From Mycobacterium sp. 852002-51961_SCH5331710 (lineage in GTDB: Bacteria > Actinomycetota > Actinomycetes > Mycobacteriales > Mycobacteriaceae), in contig NZ_LZSQ01000077.1 of assembly GCF_001665535.1 (NCBI RefSeq), positions 1 through 48,306 of the forward strand: a stretch of DNA of 48,306 nt, read 5' to 3'. The notes under the pieces are model-generated. The model made no database searches. It was not told the DNA's origin and saw only the letters and a list, made by a program, of their open reading frames with translations. Shown piece after piece: positions 20,811 through 29,284 of the stretch (positions are counted from its first letter, which is position 1; the number at the start of each line of letters is the position of its first letter). Position numbers and translations under genes: made by a program.

Positions 20811-21097
20811 GCGTGTATCCCCCACGTTTTGAAATGGATTGATGTGAGATGACCCGGCCCCCGCCACGGGTTCACCTTGCTTGAAGGTTAGAGAGAATCC
20901 ACAGCAAAGGAATCAGGGATTTCCCTACATTCGAGTTTGCTGAGGTGTGTCGCCCACGGCGGCTAGTAACGATCATGAGCAGGCCAACGACAGCTATTGC
21001 GGCTCAAGCAGAAAGGCCGCATCACGGCCGGCCGTTCACGCGTTGACGCGCGTCGTCACGGAACCGAATTACTTCACCCAGACGAGGGGCCAACCGT

Positions 21098-21408
21098 ATG
21101 AAGAACAGCGCTCTACTGGTCGGTCTGGGCCTCGCCGCAGCGGCATGGCGGTTGCTTCCAATTCCGGCGATCCGGGAGGAACCAACTGTGAGACCAGTTT
21201 TCTTGGTGCGCTGTACTGCGACGGCCCGGTGCAGCCTGATGGCACTTGGACACGTTGTGTCGATGTCGCATCGCAACCCGTCTTCGGCGGCCCTCAAGGG
21301 CAGTTGAACGGCGTGACGTCGCCATTCCATCAGTGCTACCGATACGACCCGGCGAACCCGCCGGTCAAATTGGGGCAGCCAGACCACCACATAGGGGATG
21401 GGCTGTAA
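21098..21408 (+). pseudogene. Small secreted Cys-containing protein, frameshifted
   Basis: ATG 21098, behind gaggggcc, starts a signal peptide (MKNSALLVGLGLAAAA), but the frame then turns to nonsense. The mature part continues one frame over as MAVASNSGDPGGTNCETSFL and CDGPVQPDGTWTRC, with CYRYDPANPP near the end at 21408. Adding one base near 21145 restores a protein of about 103 residues of the type NCETxFxGxxYCDGPxxPDGTW seen in small mycobacterial exported proteins. Either a true inactivation or a one-base assembly error. Confidence 0.6.
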
Positions 21409-21461
21409 TCACGCCAGTTGCCGGGCTGAACTCCCGCTTGCGGAAGCACCGAGAAGAGGGG

Positions 21462-21560
21462 CCCGGACGGGACGGACTGCAGGCAAAGCTTGCCCCCGAT
21501 GGACATCCCACAGTCCGGTCTTGCGAGCAAGACCCGGCTTGGTAGACGATCCCGTCCGGG
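21462..21560. repeat. 99-bp nested inverted-repeat element
   Basis: The outer arms cccggacggga (21462-21472) and tcccgtccggg (21550-21560) are perfectly complementary. Directly inside, cggactg (21473-21479) pairs with cagtccg (21511-21517) and itself encloses ggcaa/ttgcc (21482-21486/21490-21494). Then gtcttg (21518-21523) pairs with caagac (21528-21533) over cgag. All arms are contiguous, giving a multi-branch fold. It lies 3' of the P450 gene and 3' of the secreted-protein gene, so it may be a shared terminator, structured RNA or small repeat element. Confidence 0.5.
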
Positions 21561-21701
21561 TAGAACCTCGACACCCGCTTCCTTCAGGTGCCGAAATGAA
21601 ATTACCGGCGCCGAACGACATTGCGCGTCCACCGATCGGACGCTTCTGCGGAGGACGGTGGTGTCCGCCGATCGGGGGAACACGTCAGGCGGAGGACTCC
21701 G

Positions 21702-22952
21702 TCACTGTCCGCCGGTACCCGCGCCGACGTAATCGACCTGCCAGTGTTTGATGCCGTTGAGCCAACCCGACCGCAGTCGCTCGGGCGGAGCCAGCGGCCT
21801 CAGGTTGGGCATCTCGTCGGCGATCGCGTTGAAGATGAGGTCGATCGTCATCCGGGCCAGGTTCGCGCCGATGCAGTAGTGCGCACCCGTACCGCCGAAT
21901 CCGACGTGCGGGTTGGGATCTCGCAGGATGTTGAACGTGAAGGGGTCCTCGAAGACCTCTTCGTCGAAGTTGGCCGACCGATAGAACATGACGACACGGT
22001 CGCCCTTCTTGATCTGCACCCCGGACAGTTCGGTGTCCTCGAGCGCGGTGCGCTGGAAGGACGTCACCGGCGTGGCCCAGCGCACGATCTCGTCGGCGGC
22101 CGTGGCGGGGCGTTCCTTCTTGAAGAGCTCCCACTGGTCGGGGAAGTCAGTGAACGCCATCATGCCCTGGGTGATCGAGTTGCGCGTCGTCTCGTTGCCG
22201 GCGACGGCGAGAAGGATGACGAAGAAGCCGAACTCGTCGTCGGTGAGCTTGTGCCCCTCGACGTCGGCCTGCACGAGTTTGGTCACCAGATCGTCGCCCG
22301 GGTTCTTGCTGCGCTCCGCGGCCATCTGCATGCCGTACATGATCAGCTCGACCGAGGCGGCGGTCGGGTCGTTGCGGGCGTACTCCGGATCCTGGTCGCC
22401 CACCATCTGATTCGACCAGTGGAACAACCTCATCCGGTCCTCCTGCGGAACGCCCATCAACCCGGCGATCGCCTGCAGGGGAAGCTCGCACGAGACCTGC
22501 TCGACGAAATCGCCGGAACCCTCTGCGGCGGCCGCTTTGGCGATCTTGGCCGCGCGCTCGCGCAGTTCGTCGCGCAGTGATTCGATGGCGCGCGGTGTGA
22601 AGGCCCGCGAGATGATCTTGCGCAGATGCGTGTGGTGCGGGGCGTCCTGGTTGAGCAGCACCACCTTGCCGCCCTCGAGCGATTCCGGATCGGCCTCGTC
22701 GCGGTAGCGCGGCAACGCCGTCTTCTTATTACTGGAGAAGACGTCACTGCGGCGCGAGATTTCCTTGACGTCTGCATGCCGGGTGACCACCCAGAAGCCT
22801 TCGTCGCCGAACGCCAGATTCCCCTTCGTCTGCTCGTTCCACCAGATCGGCGCCACCTTGCGCAGCTCGGCCAGTTCGTCGACCGGCAGGCGTTCGGCGT
22901 AGATGTCTGGATCGGTGAAATCGAATCCGGGCGGAAGGTTCGGAGTCGGCAT
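21702..22952 (-). CDS. cyp125: Cytochrome P450, CYP125 family (steroid C26 monooxygenase-like)
   Basis: A 416-residue soluble P450. It has the I-helix oxygen motif AGNETTRN (251-258), ExxR at 288-291 (DEIVRW), and the haem ligand Cys360 in FGGTGAHYCIGANLARM. Stretches such as PNLPPGFDFTDPDIYAERLP, ELPLQAIAGL and RLRSGWLNGIKHWQVDY match CYP125A1 (Rv3545c) as I recall it, which oxidises the cholesterol side chain at C26/C27. A KstR-type box lies about 105 bp upstream. The redox partners are not in this window. Confidence 0.87.
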   Translation of the reverse strand: MPTPNLPPGFDFTDPDIYAERLPVDELAELRKVAPIWWNEQTKGNLAFGDEGFWVVTRHADVKEISRRSDVFSSNKKTALPRYRDEADPESLEGGKVVLLNQDAPHHTHLRKIISRAFTPRAIESLRDELRERAAKIAKAAAAEGSGDFVEQVSCELPLQAIAGLMGVPQEDRMRLFHWSNQMVGDQDPEYARNDPTAASVELIMYGMQMAAERSKNPGDDLVTKLVQADVEGHKLTDDEFGFFVILLAVAGNETTRNSITQGMMAFTDFPDQWELFKKERPATAADEIVRWATPVTSFQRTALEDTELSGVQIKKGDRVVMFYRSANFDEEVFEDPFTFNILRDPNPHVGFGGTGAHYCIGANLARMTIDLIFNAIADEMPNLRPLAPPERLRSGWLNGIKHWQVDYVGAGTGGQ

Positions 22953-23054
22953 GCTGCATCCCTCACGTGACGTGGTCTAGTGCCCTCACCGCATTGCTAC
23001 ACCACTGATGGGGGCAGGTGAGGCGGGTTCGGGAAAGTCCGACGAAATGAGAAG

Positions 23055-23068
23055 TGGAACGTGTTCTC
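23055..23068. promoter_or_regulatory. KstR-type operator upstream of the P450
   Basis: tggaacgtgttctc fits TnnAACnnGTTnnA at all but the last position. It sits about 105 bp upstream of the CYP125-like start, between it and the divergent secreted-protein gene, and could serve either. Confidence 0.55.
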
Positions 23069-23204
23069 TACGGCACGGTTATTGACCTCTTCGTCACGGC
23101 GAGCACTCCTGTAACAATTCTGCGACACTGTTCGAACCAAAAGTGACGCCGTCGAAGAGGCCGGGAAGCCGGCCGCGAGATGGGGACCCGGAAAGGGGGC
23201 AGCG

Positions 23205-23801
23205 GTGAGGATCGTCATCAACCCGAAGAGGCTTTCGCTGCTGGGCGCAGGGATGGCCGCGGCTCTCATGGCCGCCGCGCCGCAGACCCTCGCCGATCCA
23301 GCCGCTCCCGCGCCTCCACCGCCACCCCCGGCACCGCCCGCCAGCGCAGCGGTCACGGCCGCCGCGGCACCAGCGCCCGCCCCCGCGCCGGCACCAGCCG
23401 ATCCGGTGGCGGTCCTTCGCCCGGCGTCGGCCGCGCCGCCGCCCGCACCGCCACCCGAGCCGGCAGCCGCACCCGCCCCCACCGAGCCGGAAGGCGTCTC
23501 GCACCTGGCGAGCCCGGACACGCTGCCACCCGGCACCACCCTGGACCCGACCGGTCGGGGGAACGAGAGCCCGAACATCAGCTACCTGAAGGACCTGTGG
23601 CACGCCGTGCAGAGCCAAGAGATCAGCGGTAAGGAAGCGCTGATCATGGGTCTCGCGCAGCGCGGTATGAACACCCCCATCCCGGACCAGGTGCCCGGGC
23701 CCAACGTGCCGAACGCGCCGACAGCTCCCGCGCCCCAGGCGCCCGCCCCACCCGCACCGCTCGCACCCGCGCCACCCGCGCCTCCGGCGCCGACGCCCTA
23801 G
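23205..23801 (+). CDS. Pro/Ala-rich secreted protein
   Basis: A 198-residue exported protein with a signal peptide (about 1-30, MRIVINPKRLSLLGAGMAAA). It has a Pro/Ala low-complexity region (30-95), a conserved-looking central block (NESPNISYLKDLWHAVQSQE then ISGKEALIMGLAQRGM), and a second Pro/Ala tail. GTG 23205 follows aaagggggc. The architecture resembles mycobacterial cell-wall Ala/Pro-rich proteins, but I cannot name the family. Its stop and that of the opposing gene share the tetramer ctag. Confidence 0.7.
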   Translation: MRIVINPKRLSLLGAGMAAALMAAAPQTLADPAAPAPPPPPPAPPASAAVTAAAAPAPAPAPAPADPVAVLRPASAAPPPAPPPEPAAAPAPTEPEGVSHLASPDTLPPGTTLDPTGRGNESPNISYLKDLWHAVQSQEISGKEALIMGLAQRGMNTPIPDQVPGPNVPNAPTAPAPQAPAPPAPLAPAPPAPPAPTP

Positions 23802-24280
23802 CGGCAGACTCGTTCCAGCAGCGATCGCACCGTTTGCACGTGCGAATCCTCGATCGTCGACCACAGCCTGCGTGCGAGTGGGTTGTCCTGACGAACAAAG
23901 GTTGCGAACAGTAACCCGCCGTCCTGGCGGCGCATCAACAACTCGCCGGGCATGCCGATACGCGAGTGTGCCCCGAGCAGTACGGAATCAGCGTCGGTGG
24001 CGCGGATCGGCCACCCGAGGATCGTTCGATCCGACCCGGGGGTTCGCAGCTTGAGTCCGATCGCCGACCACGCCGAGAGCAGTCGGATGCGCATGTGGAC
24101 CGGTGCGCCTTCCAGCATCGCCCGCATCCACTCTCTGGCGCTGCGGTCGTACGGATCCTCGACGGCGACCTCGAAGGCATCGGCGTAGTCGATACGCCCG
24201 AGCGTGCTCGCTGACAGGAGTGCATCCATCGGGCGGATCTGTTGGACACGGTGTTGGGACGCGTCGGTTCTCGTCATCAT
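23798..24280 (-). CDS. Hypothetical protein paired with DUF2867 protein
   Basis: A 160-residue soluble protein beginning with a polar stretch, then TLGRIDYADAFEVAVEDPYD and a mixed alpha/beta pattern ending in RSLLERVCR. I do not recognise a domain. It overlaps the upstream DUF2867 gene by 4 nt and ends interlocked with the secreted-protein gene. Co-translation suggests it works with the DUF2867 protein and shares the TetR control upstream. Confidence 0.65.
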   Translation of the reverse strand: MMTRTDASQHRVQQIRPMDALLSASTLGRIDYADAFEVAVEDPYDRSAREWMRAMLEGAPVHMRIRLLSAWSAIGLKLRTPGSDRTILGWPIRATDADSVLLGAHSRIGMPGELLMRRQDGGLLFATFVRQDNPLARRLWSTIEDSHVQTVRSLLERVCR

Positions 24281-24921
24281 TGCCTACTTTCGCGGCGTCG
24301 GTTCGCGGTCGGCCGACTGCGCCACAGTCGGCCGATGTCGCGCAGCATGAGCGGATAGACGATCAGGTGGCGGAAGGGAGAGATCGCTGTCAGATACATC
24401 CGGCCCATCGCACCGTTGGGCCGGACAAGAACCGCCATCTGCCCGTGGTGAGCACCGGAAGCGCCGGCCACCCAGCCGACATGCAGGACCCCGTGCACAG
24501 TCCGGTTGGCGATCTCCATCGCAAACTCGTCCTCGGTCAGGTACAGGGGTGAAAAGTGATCGTGTTCGACGCCGAGTTGTGATGCCGTCGAACGCAATTC
24601 GGGCGTGATCCGGTCCCGCAGCGTCGGGACGCGTGCGCCCAGGCCTTCCTGCGGCGTGTCGAGCGCGAACCAACTTCCGAGGGCCCAACGGGCTGCGAAC
24701 AGCGCGCGCACGATGGGCGAAGTTCTGCTGGGGTCGAAACTGCGCCAGAGGCCGACGAGATCACTGAAGTCTTCGCGGCCGCCCGGCGTGGGAAGCGCCC
24801 AGACGTCGAGAACTTCGAAATCGGCGGCGATCTCGTGGATGCGCCAAGGCCGGGCCAGGTGCTCGTTGTTGCCGAGTCGCTCACCACCAAACATACACAA
24901 CTGTATGCTTGAATCCGACAC
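24277..24921 (-). CDS. DUF2867-family protein
   Basis: A 214-residue protein matching the DUF2867 pattern: HEIAADFEVLDVWALPTPGG, a central helical part, and the C-terminal half ANRTVHGVLHVGWV with MAVLVRPNGAMGRMYLTAIS and PFRHLIVYPLMLRDIGRLW. The function of the family is unknown. GTG 24921 gives the full frame; ATG 24894 would place the start inside the TetR operator and imply a leaderless message. It is divergent from a TetR gene that probably represses it. Confidence 0.7.
   Translation of the reverse strand: MSDSSIQLCMFGGERLGNNEHLARPWRIHEIAADFEVLDVWALPTPGGREDFSDLVGLWRSFDPSRTSPIVRALFAARWALGSWFALDTPQEGLGARVPTLRDRITPELRSTASQLGVEHDHFSPLYLTEDEFAMEIANRTVHGVLHVGWVAGASGAHHGQMAVLVRPNGAMGRMYLTAISPFRHLIVYPLMLRDIGRLWRSRPTANRRRESRQ
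24892..24907. promoter_or_regulatory. TetR-type operator between the DUF2867 pair and tetR
   Basis: cataca (24892-24897) and tgtatg (24902-24907) form a perfect 6-bp dyad with 4-bp spacing, in the gap between the divergent genes. Likely the binding site of the adjacent TetR protein. Confidence 0.6.
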
Positions 24922-24952
24922 GCCGTCAAGGCCTTACCACAGGGGGTTTCCG

Positions 24953-25504
24953 ATGGTGGCTCAGATCCGCACACCGCGGGCCACATGGATCGACGTCGGC
25001 CTGGAGGCGTTGGCTGCGGGTGGGCCGGACGCCGTTCGGGTGGACCTGCTCGCGAAGGCATTGGGCGTCACCCGCGGCGGGTTCTATTGGCACTTCACCA
25101 ACCGAGAGGATTTCCTCGACGCCCTGCTGGAGTCGTGGGAGCACCGCAGCACCGACGACGTGCTCGCCCGGGTCGAGTCCGAGGGCGGAGACGCCAGGGC
25201 GAAGGTCCGCAAGGCGGGCCTGCTCACGTTCTCCAAGGAGCTGCTACCGGTCGACCTCGCCGTGCGCGACTGGGCCCGCCGGGATCGAGCGGTGGCCAAG
25301 CGGCTGCGCCGCGTGGACAACCGTCGGATGGAGTACCTGCGCGCCCTCATCGGCACTTTCGTCGACGACGCGGCCGATGTCGAGGCCCGCGCCATGCTTG
25401 CCTTCTCCTTGGCGATCGGTGCTCACTTCATCGCCGCGGACCACGAGGGCTTGAGCCGACGCGCGGTGCTCGAGCGGGCGACGCAGCGACTGCTCACCGA
25501 ATGA
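24953..25504 (+). CDS. TetR-family transcriptional regulator
   Basis: A 183-residue repressor. The N-terminal helix-turn-helix (about 10-55) contains VDLLAKALGVTRGGFYWHFT; the C-terminal ligand-binding helices include RDWARRDRAVAKRLRRVDN and a TetR_C-type ARAMLAFSLAIGAHFIA. ATG 24953 precedes the DNA-binding domain by a suitable 10 residues. It faces the DUF2867 pair across the dyad at 24892-24907. Its 3' end overlaps the opposing oxidoreductase gene by 11 bp. Confidence 0.87.
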   Translation: MVAQIRTPRATWIDVGLEALAAGGPDAVRVDLLAKALGVTRGGFYWHFTNREDFLDALLESWEHRSTDDVLARVESEGGDARAKVRKAGLLTFSKELLPVDLAVRDWARRDRAVAKRLRRVDNRRMEYLRALIGTFVDDAADVEARAMLAFSLAIGAHFIAADHEGLSRRAVLERATQRLLTE

Positions 25505-27773
25505 CGTCGCCCCCGGCCGCGGAGCTCAGCGCTACCTGCTGCGAGGGGATCGCCGTGACGCGGGCGGGCACGTGTTTGTGCCACGGGGTGCCCGCGTAGG
25601 GGTCACGCCAGTCGCTCGACGTCAACGAGTTCGGCGCCACGCCCGGCGCATTCGCGCGGCCATCTTTGTCGACGAATACGAGCCCGAACCCATTGGGCAG
25701 TGACGCATGTCCGGGCAGCATGGCCGTGCTCACCTCGACGGTGGCCTCGGCGCTGCCCGCCGCGGTCGTGATCCGCGCGCGTCCGCCGTTGACGAGTCCG
25801 AGCGCCTCGGCATCCTCGACGCTGACCCGCAGGGCGCCGTCGGTGTCGCGTTTGCGCCACGTCGGATCACGAAAGATGTCGTTGGCGGTATAGGCGCGTC
25901 GTTCGCCGGCCGACAGCACGATCGGAAACTCCGCATCCACCAGGGACGCGGGTTTTTCCGCGAGCGCTCGCAGCTCGTCGAGCATCTCCGGCATGTGTAG
26001 CGCGATCTTGTGGTCGGCGTGACTGATCAGCGCGAAGTCGTCGACGTATTCGTGGACGGTGAAGGTGACACCGGATCGACTCGCCAGGATCGCATCGAAG
26101 AGGGCATTGCCGTCCGCGTGTCCCGCACGGCGCACCGCATCGGGATAGGTCATCGCCGCCTTCTGCGCCAACCCCCACAACGCGGCTGCACCGGAAAGGC
26201 CCTGTGGCAGTGTGGGTCCCAGTGTCTCGTAGAGCACGAACGGCAACACCTTGCCCAGCATCGGGCTGGCGGCCGCCGCCTGCAGGAAGGCCGCGGCATA
26301 GGCGTCGCGGCCTTCCTCTGCCGCCGCGCGGAGGGGCGCCAGATCGGCTTCGTCGACGACGTCGAGCGCCCGCGTGAGCCGGGCCCAGATCTCCGGTTCC
26401 GGGAGCGTGCCCTCGAGCGGTTCGAGAAGGGGATGACGCAAGTGGAAGGTGTTGTGCGGGAATTCGAGGTTGAAGAACGTCGACTCACACTTCTCGTACT
26501 GGCTCGCCGCCGGCAGGACGTAGTGGGCAAGTCGGGCCGTCTCCGTCATCGCGACGTCGATGACCACCATCAACTCGAGCGACGCGAAAGCCTCACGGCA
26601 TGCAGTGGAGTCGGCGAGTGAGTGCGCCGGATTGCTGCTCTCGACGATCATCGCGCGGAACCGATCCGGGTGATCGTTCAGGATCTCCTGGGGCACCACG
26701 TTGCTCGGGACCAGCCCGCCGACGATCGGCGCTCCGGTGACCGGTGTGCGGCCCACCTCCGGTGTGTGCCGGAACAACGGTCCGAACGACGAATGCAGAT
26801 GCTGGCCACCGCGTTTGGCGAAGTTGCCGGTCAGAATCCACAGCAGCTTGTTCAGATAGGAGCACAACGTGCTGTTGGGAGCCTGCTGCACGCCCAAATC
26901 CTCGAACACCGAGACGCTGGCCGCGATGCCGATCCGGCGCGCAGCGGCGCGGATCAGTTCCTCATCGACACCACAACGCAGCGCATACTCGCCGACCGGG
27001 ACCTCTTGCAACGCCTCCCGGACGGCATTTGCCCCGTGCACATGCTCGGTGAGAAACGTCTCGTCGCAGAGGTTTTCCTGGACCAGGATTGCCGCCAGCG
27101 CCGACAGGCACCACGCGTCGGTACCCGGTCGGACGCGCAGGTGATAGTCGGCCATCTTCGCGGTGTCGGTGACGACCGGGTCGATGACGATCATCGAGCG
27201 GCCGGGATCCTTCGCGATCGCGTTGAGCACCGTGCGGGCTCGCGGGAAGCTCTGCGACATCCACGGGTTCTTGCCGACGAAGACCGATACCTCGGCGTGT
27301 TCGAACTCACCGCGAGTATGTCCTCCGTAGAGGTGCGCGTCGATCCATGCCTCACCGGTCTTCTCCTGCGCCAAGGCATTCGACCGATAGTGGGATCCGA
27401 GCGCTTTGAGGAAGGCCCCGCTGTAGGCGCCGCCAAGGTGATTTCCCTGACCCCCGCCGCCGTAGTAAAAGATCTTGTCGCCACCGTATGTGTCGGCGAT
27501 GCGCCGGAATCCGGCCGCCACTTCCGTGATCGCGGTGTCCCAGTCGATCTCCTCGTAGCTGCCGTCACTGCGGCGCCGCATGGGCGACGTCAGCCGAGCA
27601 CGGTTGTTCTGGTAGTGGTCGAGGCGCAACGCCTTGTTGCACGTGTAGCCCTGGGACGCGGGGTGCGCTCTGTCGCCGCGGATCTTGACGAGCCTGCGAT
27701 CCTCGAGTTGTACGACGATCCCGCAGTTGCATTCACACAGGATGCAGGCCGTCGGATGCCATTCGTCGCTCAT
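25494..27773 (-). CDS. Molybdopterin-dependent oxidoreductase with [4Fe-4S] site (Rv0197-like)
   Basis: A 759-residue member of the DMSO reductase/formate dehydrogenase superfamily. The N-terminal cluster site is Cys10-x2-Cys13-x3-Cys17 ... Cys45 (GYTCNKALR). It has the molybdopterin segments YGGGGQGNHLGGAYSGAFLK and VGKNPWMSQSF, and a C-terminal molydopterin-binding beta barrel (LPNGFGLVFVDKDG). No twin-arginine signal, so it is cytosolic. Length and neighbouring TetR match M. tuberculosis Rv0197 with Rv0196. Electron donor and substrate are not known. Starts 3 bp after the TetR stop, so one operon. Confidence 0.85.
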   Translation of the reverse strand: MSDEWHPTACILCECNCGIVVQLEDRRLVKIRGDRAHPASQGYTCNKALRLDHYQNNRARLTSPMRRRSDGSYEEIDWDTAITEVAAGFRRIADTYGGDKIFYYGGGGQGNHLGGAYSGAFLKALGSHYRSNALAQEKTGEAWIDAHLYGGHTRGEFEHAEVSVFVGKNPWMSQSFPRARTVLNAIAKDPGRSMIVIDPVVTDTAKMADYHLRVRPGTDAWCLSALAAILVQENLCDETFLTEHVHGANAVREALQEVPVGEYALRCGVDEELIRAAARRIGIAASVSVFEDLGVQQAPNSTLCSYLNKLLWILTGNFAKRGGQHLHSSFGPLFRHTPEVGRTPVTGAPIVGGLVPSNVVPQEILNDHPDRFRAMIVESSNPAHSLADSTACREAFASLELMVVIDVAMTETARLAHYVLPAASQYEKCESTFFNLEFPHNTFHLRHPLLEPLEGTLPEPEIWARLTRALDVVDEADLAPLRAAAEEGRDAYAAAFLQAAAASPMLGKVLPFVLYETLGPTLPQGLSGAAALWGLAQKAAMTYPDAVRRAGHADGNALFDAILASRSGVTFTVHEYVDDFALISHADHKIALHMPEMLDELRALAEKPASLVDAEFPIVLSAGERRAYTANDIFRDPTWRKRDTDGALRVSVEDAEALGLVNGGRARITTAAGSAEATVEVSTAMLPGHASLPNGFGLVFVDKDGRANAPGVAPNSLTSSDWRDPYAGTPWHKHVPARVTAIPSQQVALSSAAGGDVIR

Positions 27774-27776
27774 CGT

Positions 27777-28349
27777 TCACCTCTCGTCCGGTGCCGCGGC
27801 CTCGAGAAGCGCCCGCAATTGGTTGTGTACGAGTTCGAGTGGTCGCATGTCGCGTGCTGTACGAGCCACGACGATCGCGCCTTCGATGGAGGTCAACACC
27901 AGCATCGCCAGTGTCTCGGCGCGCTCGGGGGCGACACCGTCATCGATCAACCGGTCGATCATGAGGCCGTTCCAGCTCGTGAACGCCGCGGCTGCGCGAT
28001 CGACCACCGGTGCGACGTCGGCCTTGCCGCCCGATTCGACCGCCACCGCGACGACGGGACATCCGGCGCGAAATTCGGTGTCGGCGAGCTGCTTTCGGAA
28101 TCTGTTCACCAACGCGTCGAGTGCGTCCGCGGCGCTGCCCGCATTCTCGATTCGCGATGCGATATAGGCGCTTGCGTAATCGACGGCTTCACAGAGCAAT
28201 TGGGTGCGTCCGCCGGGGAAGTAGTGATACGCCGACCCGCGTGGGGCACCGCTGTGCGCGAGCACGTCGGCGATCGCCGTCGGGTGGGCGCCGCGTTCCC
28301 GGATCAGGAGCGCCGCGGAGGCGACCATCCGCTCACGATGGTTGGCCAT
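27777..28349 (-). CDS. TetR-family regulator (Rv0196-like)
   Basis: A 190-residue repressor with a helix-turn-helix including HPTAIADVLAHSGAPRGSAY and YHYFPGGRTQLL, followed by a ligand domain (FRAGCPVVAVAVES). ATG 28349 has gagaggt upstream; a TTG two codons earlier is less likely. It is the first gene of an operon with the molybdopterin oxidoreductase and probably represses itself through the dyad at 28378-28393. Confidence 0.85.
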   Translation of the reverse strand: MANHRERMVASAALLIRERGAHPTAIADVLAHSGAPRGSAYHYFPGGRTQLLCEAVDYASAYIASRIENAGSAADALDALVNRFRKQLADTEFRAGCPVVAVAVESGGKADVAPVVDRAAAAFTSWNGLMIDRLIDDGVAPERAETLAMLVLTSIEGAIVVARTARDMRPLELVHNQLRALLEAAAPDER

Positions 28350-28377
28350 GCGCAAGACCTCTCGTCAAAAAAGTATG

Positions 28378-28393
28378 TATGTAACCCTACATA
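28378..28393. promoter_or_regulatory. TetR-type operator
   Basis: tatgta (28378-28383), accc, tacata (28388-28393): a perfect 6-bp dyad in an AT-rich patch just upstream of the tetR-oxidoreductase operon. Confidence 0.6.
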
Positions 28394-28477
28394 ATCGCGG
28401 CGTCCGCCGACAGCCCTTCGGCGGAAGACGGTGTCACGCGTTCCGGAAGCGCTCCCTGAGCGGCCGAAACCGCCAGG

Positions 28478-28810
28478 TCAGGACGGGGGAGTCGACGGAC
28501 TCAACCGGTCCTGAATGTCGTCGATCTTGGCTTCGATGCGCTCGAGATCCTCTGCGTCGACCCTGAACAGCCAATGCTTGGCGCCGAGCAGCAGGATCGC
28601 CTGGAAGATCAGCTGCAACCACTCGCTCTGCCAGTTCTCGAACGTGCTCGCAAAGAATTGGTGCAAGTACTCGCCCCACATGAAGGGCTGGCCGTGCTGC
28701 TGCTGGGTGCTGGTGAACTCGGCCAGTTGGGTGACGAACTGGCCCACCCAACTACCGATGAACAGCAGAAGTAGCAGATATACGGCGCCCCATCGCCTGA
28801 AGTGCCTCAT
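28478..28810 (-). CDS. DUF6766-like membrane protein
   Basis: A 110-residue protein with two hydrophobic helices (about 9-28 and 62-82), separated by a polar loop holding HGQPFMWGEYLHQFFASTFE and ENWQSEWLQLIFQ. The tail is a coiled-coil-like stretch (LERIEAKIDDIQDRL). This arrangement is that of the DUF6766 membrane family, function unknown. ATG 28810 is preferred over the TTG at 28828. Lies 22 bp behind another membrane-protein gene. Confidence 0.7.
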   Translation of the reverse strand: MRHFRRWGAVYLLLLLFIGSWVGQFVTQLAEFTSTQQQHGQPFMWGEYLHQFFASTFENWQSEWLQLIFQAILLLGAKHWLFRVDAEDLERIEAKIDDIQDRLSPSTPPS

Positions 28811-28831
28811 AGCCGATCGAGTACCCAAGGA

Positions 28832-29269
28832 TCATCGGGCCACCCACAGGACGAGGAACGCCGACATGGACGCCAGGCACAGGAGGTGGTCGCGGCAGAC
28901 GGCACGCGCCAACCTTGTTTGGCGTACCCCGTCGTCGACCCGGCTGCCGAGTCGCCGGGCCGCCGGCACCGTATGCACCGCCGCGAGAACGATCGGCGCC
29001 GCGGCCAGCGCCGAGGGAATCAGCAACGACAGAGCGGATTCCTCACACCAACGGACGCCCAGAACGACGAGCAGTACGACCATCACCACCGCGATGACGA
29101 GGTTCATTTTCGTCGTCGTCGCACGCCCGTAGTACCCGGCGATCGACGCCAAGACCGGCTCCGGCACCTGTGGCGCCGAGTGGTGGGGTAGGACCTGACT
29201 GTCGAAGATCAGGTCCATCCACAAGACGGCGAGAAGGAAGCCGGCGCATGCCGCCGCCGTCAGGTCCAT
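28832..29269 (-). CDS. Four-helix membrane protein, unknown function
   Basis: A 145-residue protein with hydrophobic segments near 5-22, 55-72, 80-98 and 126-143. The loop after helix 1 is FDSQVLPHHSAPQVPEPVLA, and YYGRATTTKMN precedes helix 2. I recognise no named family, though the layout is common in actinobacterial conserved membrane proteins. Sits 16 bp after the flavoprotein gene and may be co-transcribed with it. Confidence 0.65.
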   Translation of the reverse strand: MDLTAAACAGFLLAVLWMDLIFDSQVLPHHSAPQVPEPVLASIAGYYGRATTTKMNLVIAVVMVVLLVVLGVRWCEESALSLLIPSALAAAPIVLAAVHTVPAARRLGSRVDDGVRQTRLARAVCRDHLLCLASMSAFLVLWVAR

Positions 29270-29284
29270 GCGGCGAGCCGCGGG

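Noticed and set aside
21462..21560. Integron attC site
   Set aside because: Size fits, but the ends lack the RYYYAAC and GTTRRRY core sites and there is no integron integrase.
26622..28394. A 590-codon plus-strand frame opposite the molybdopterin oxidoreductase
   Set aside because: Antisense shadow in high-GC DNA; the minus strand has intact catalytic motifs.
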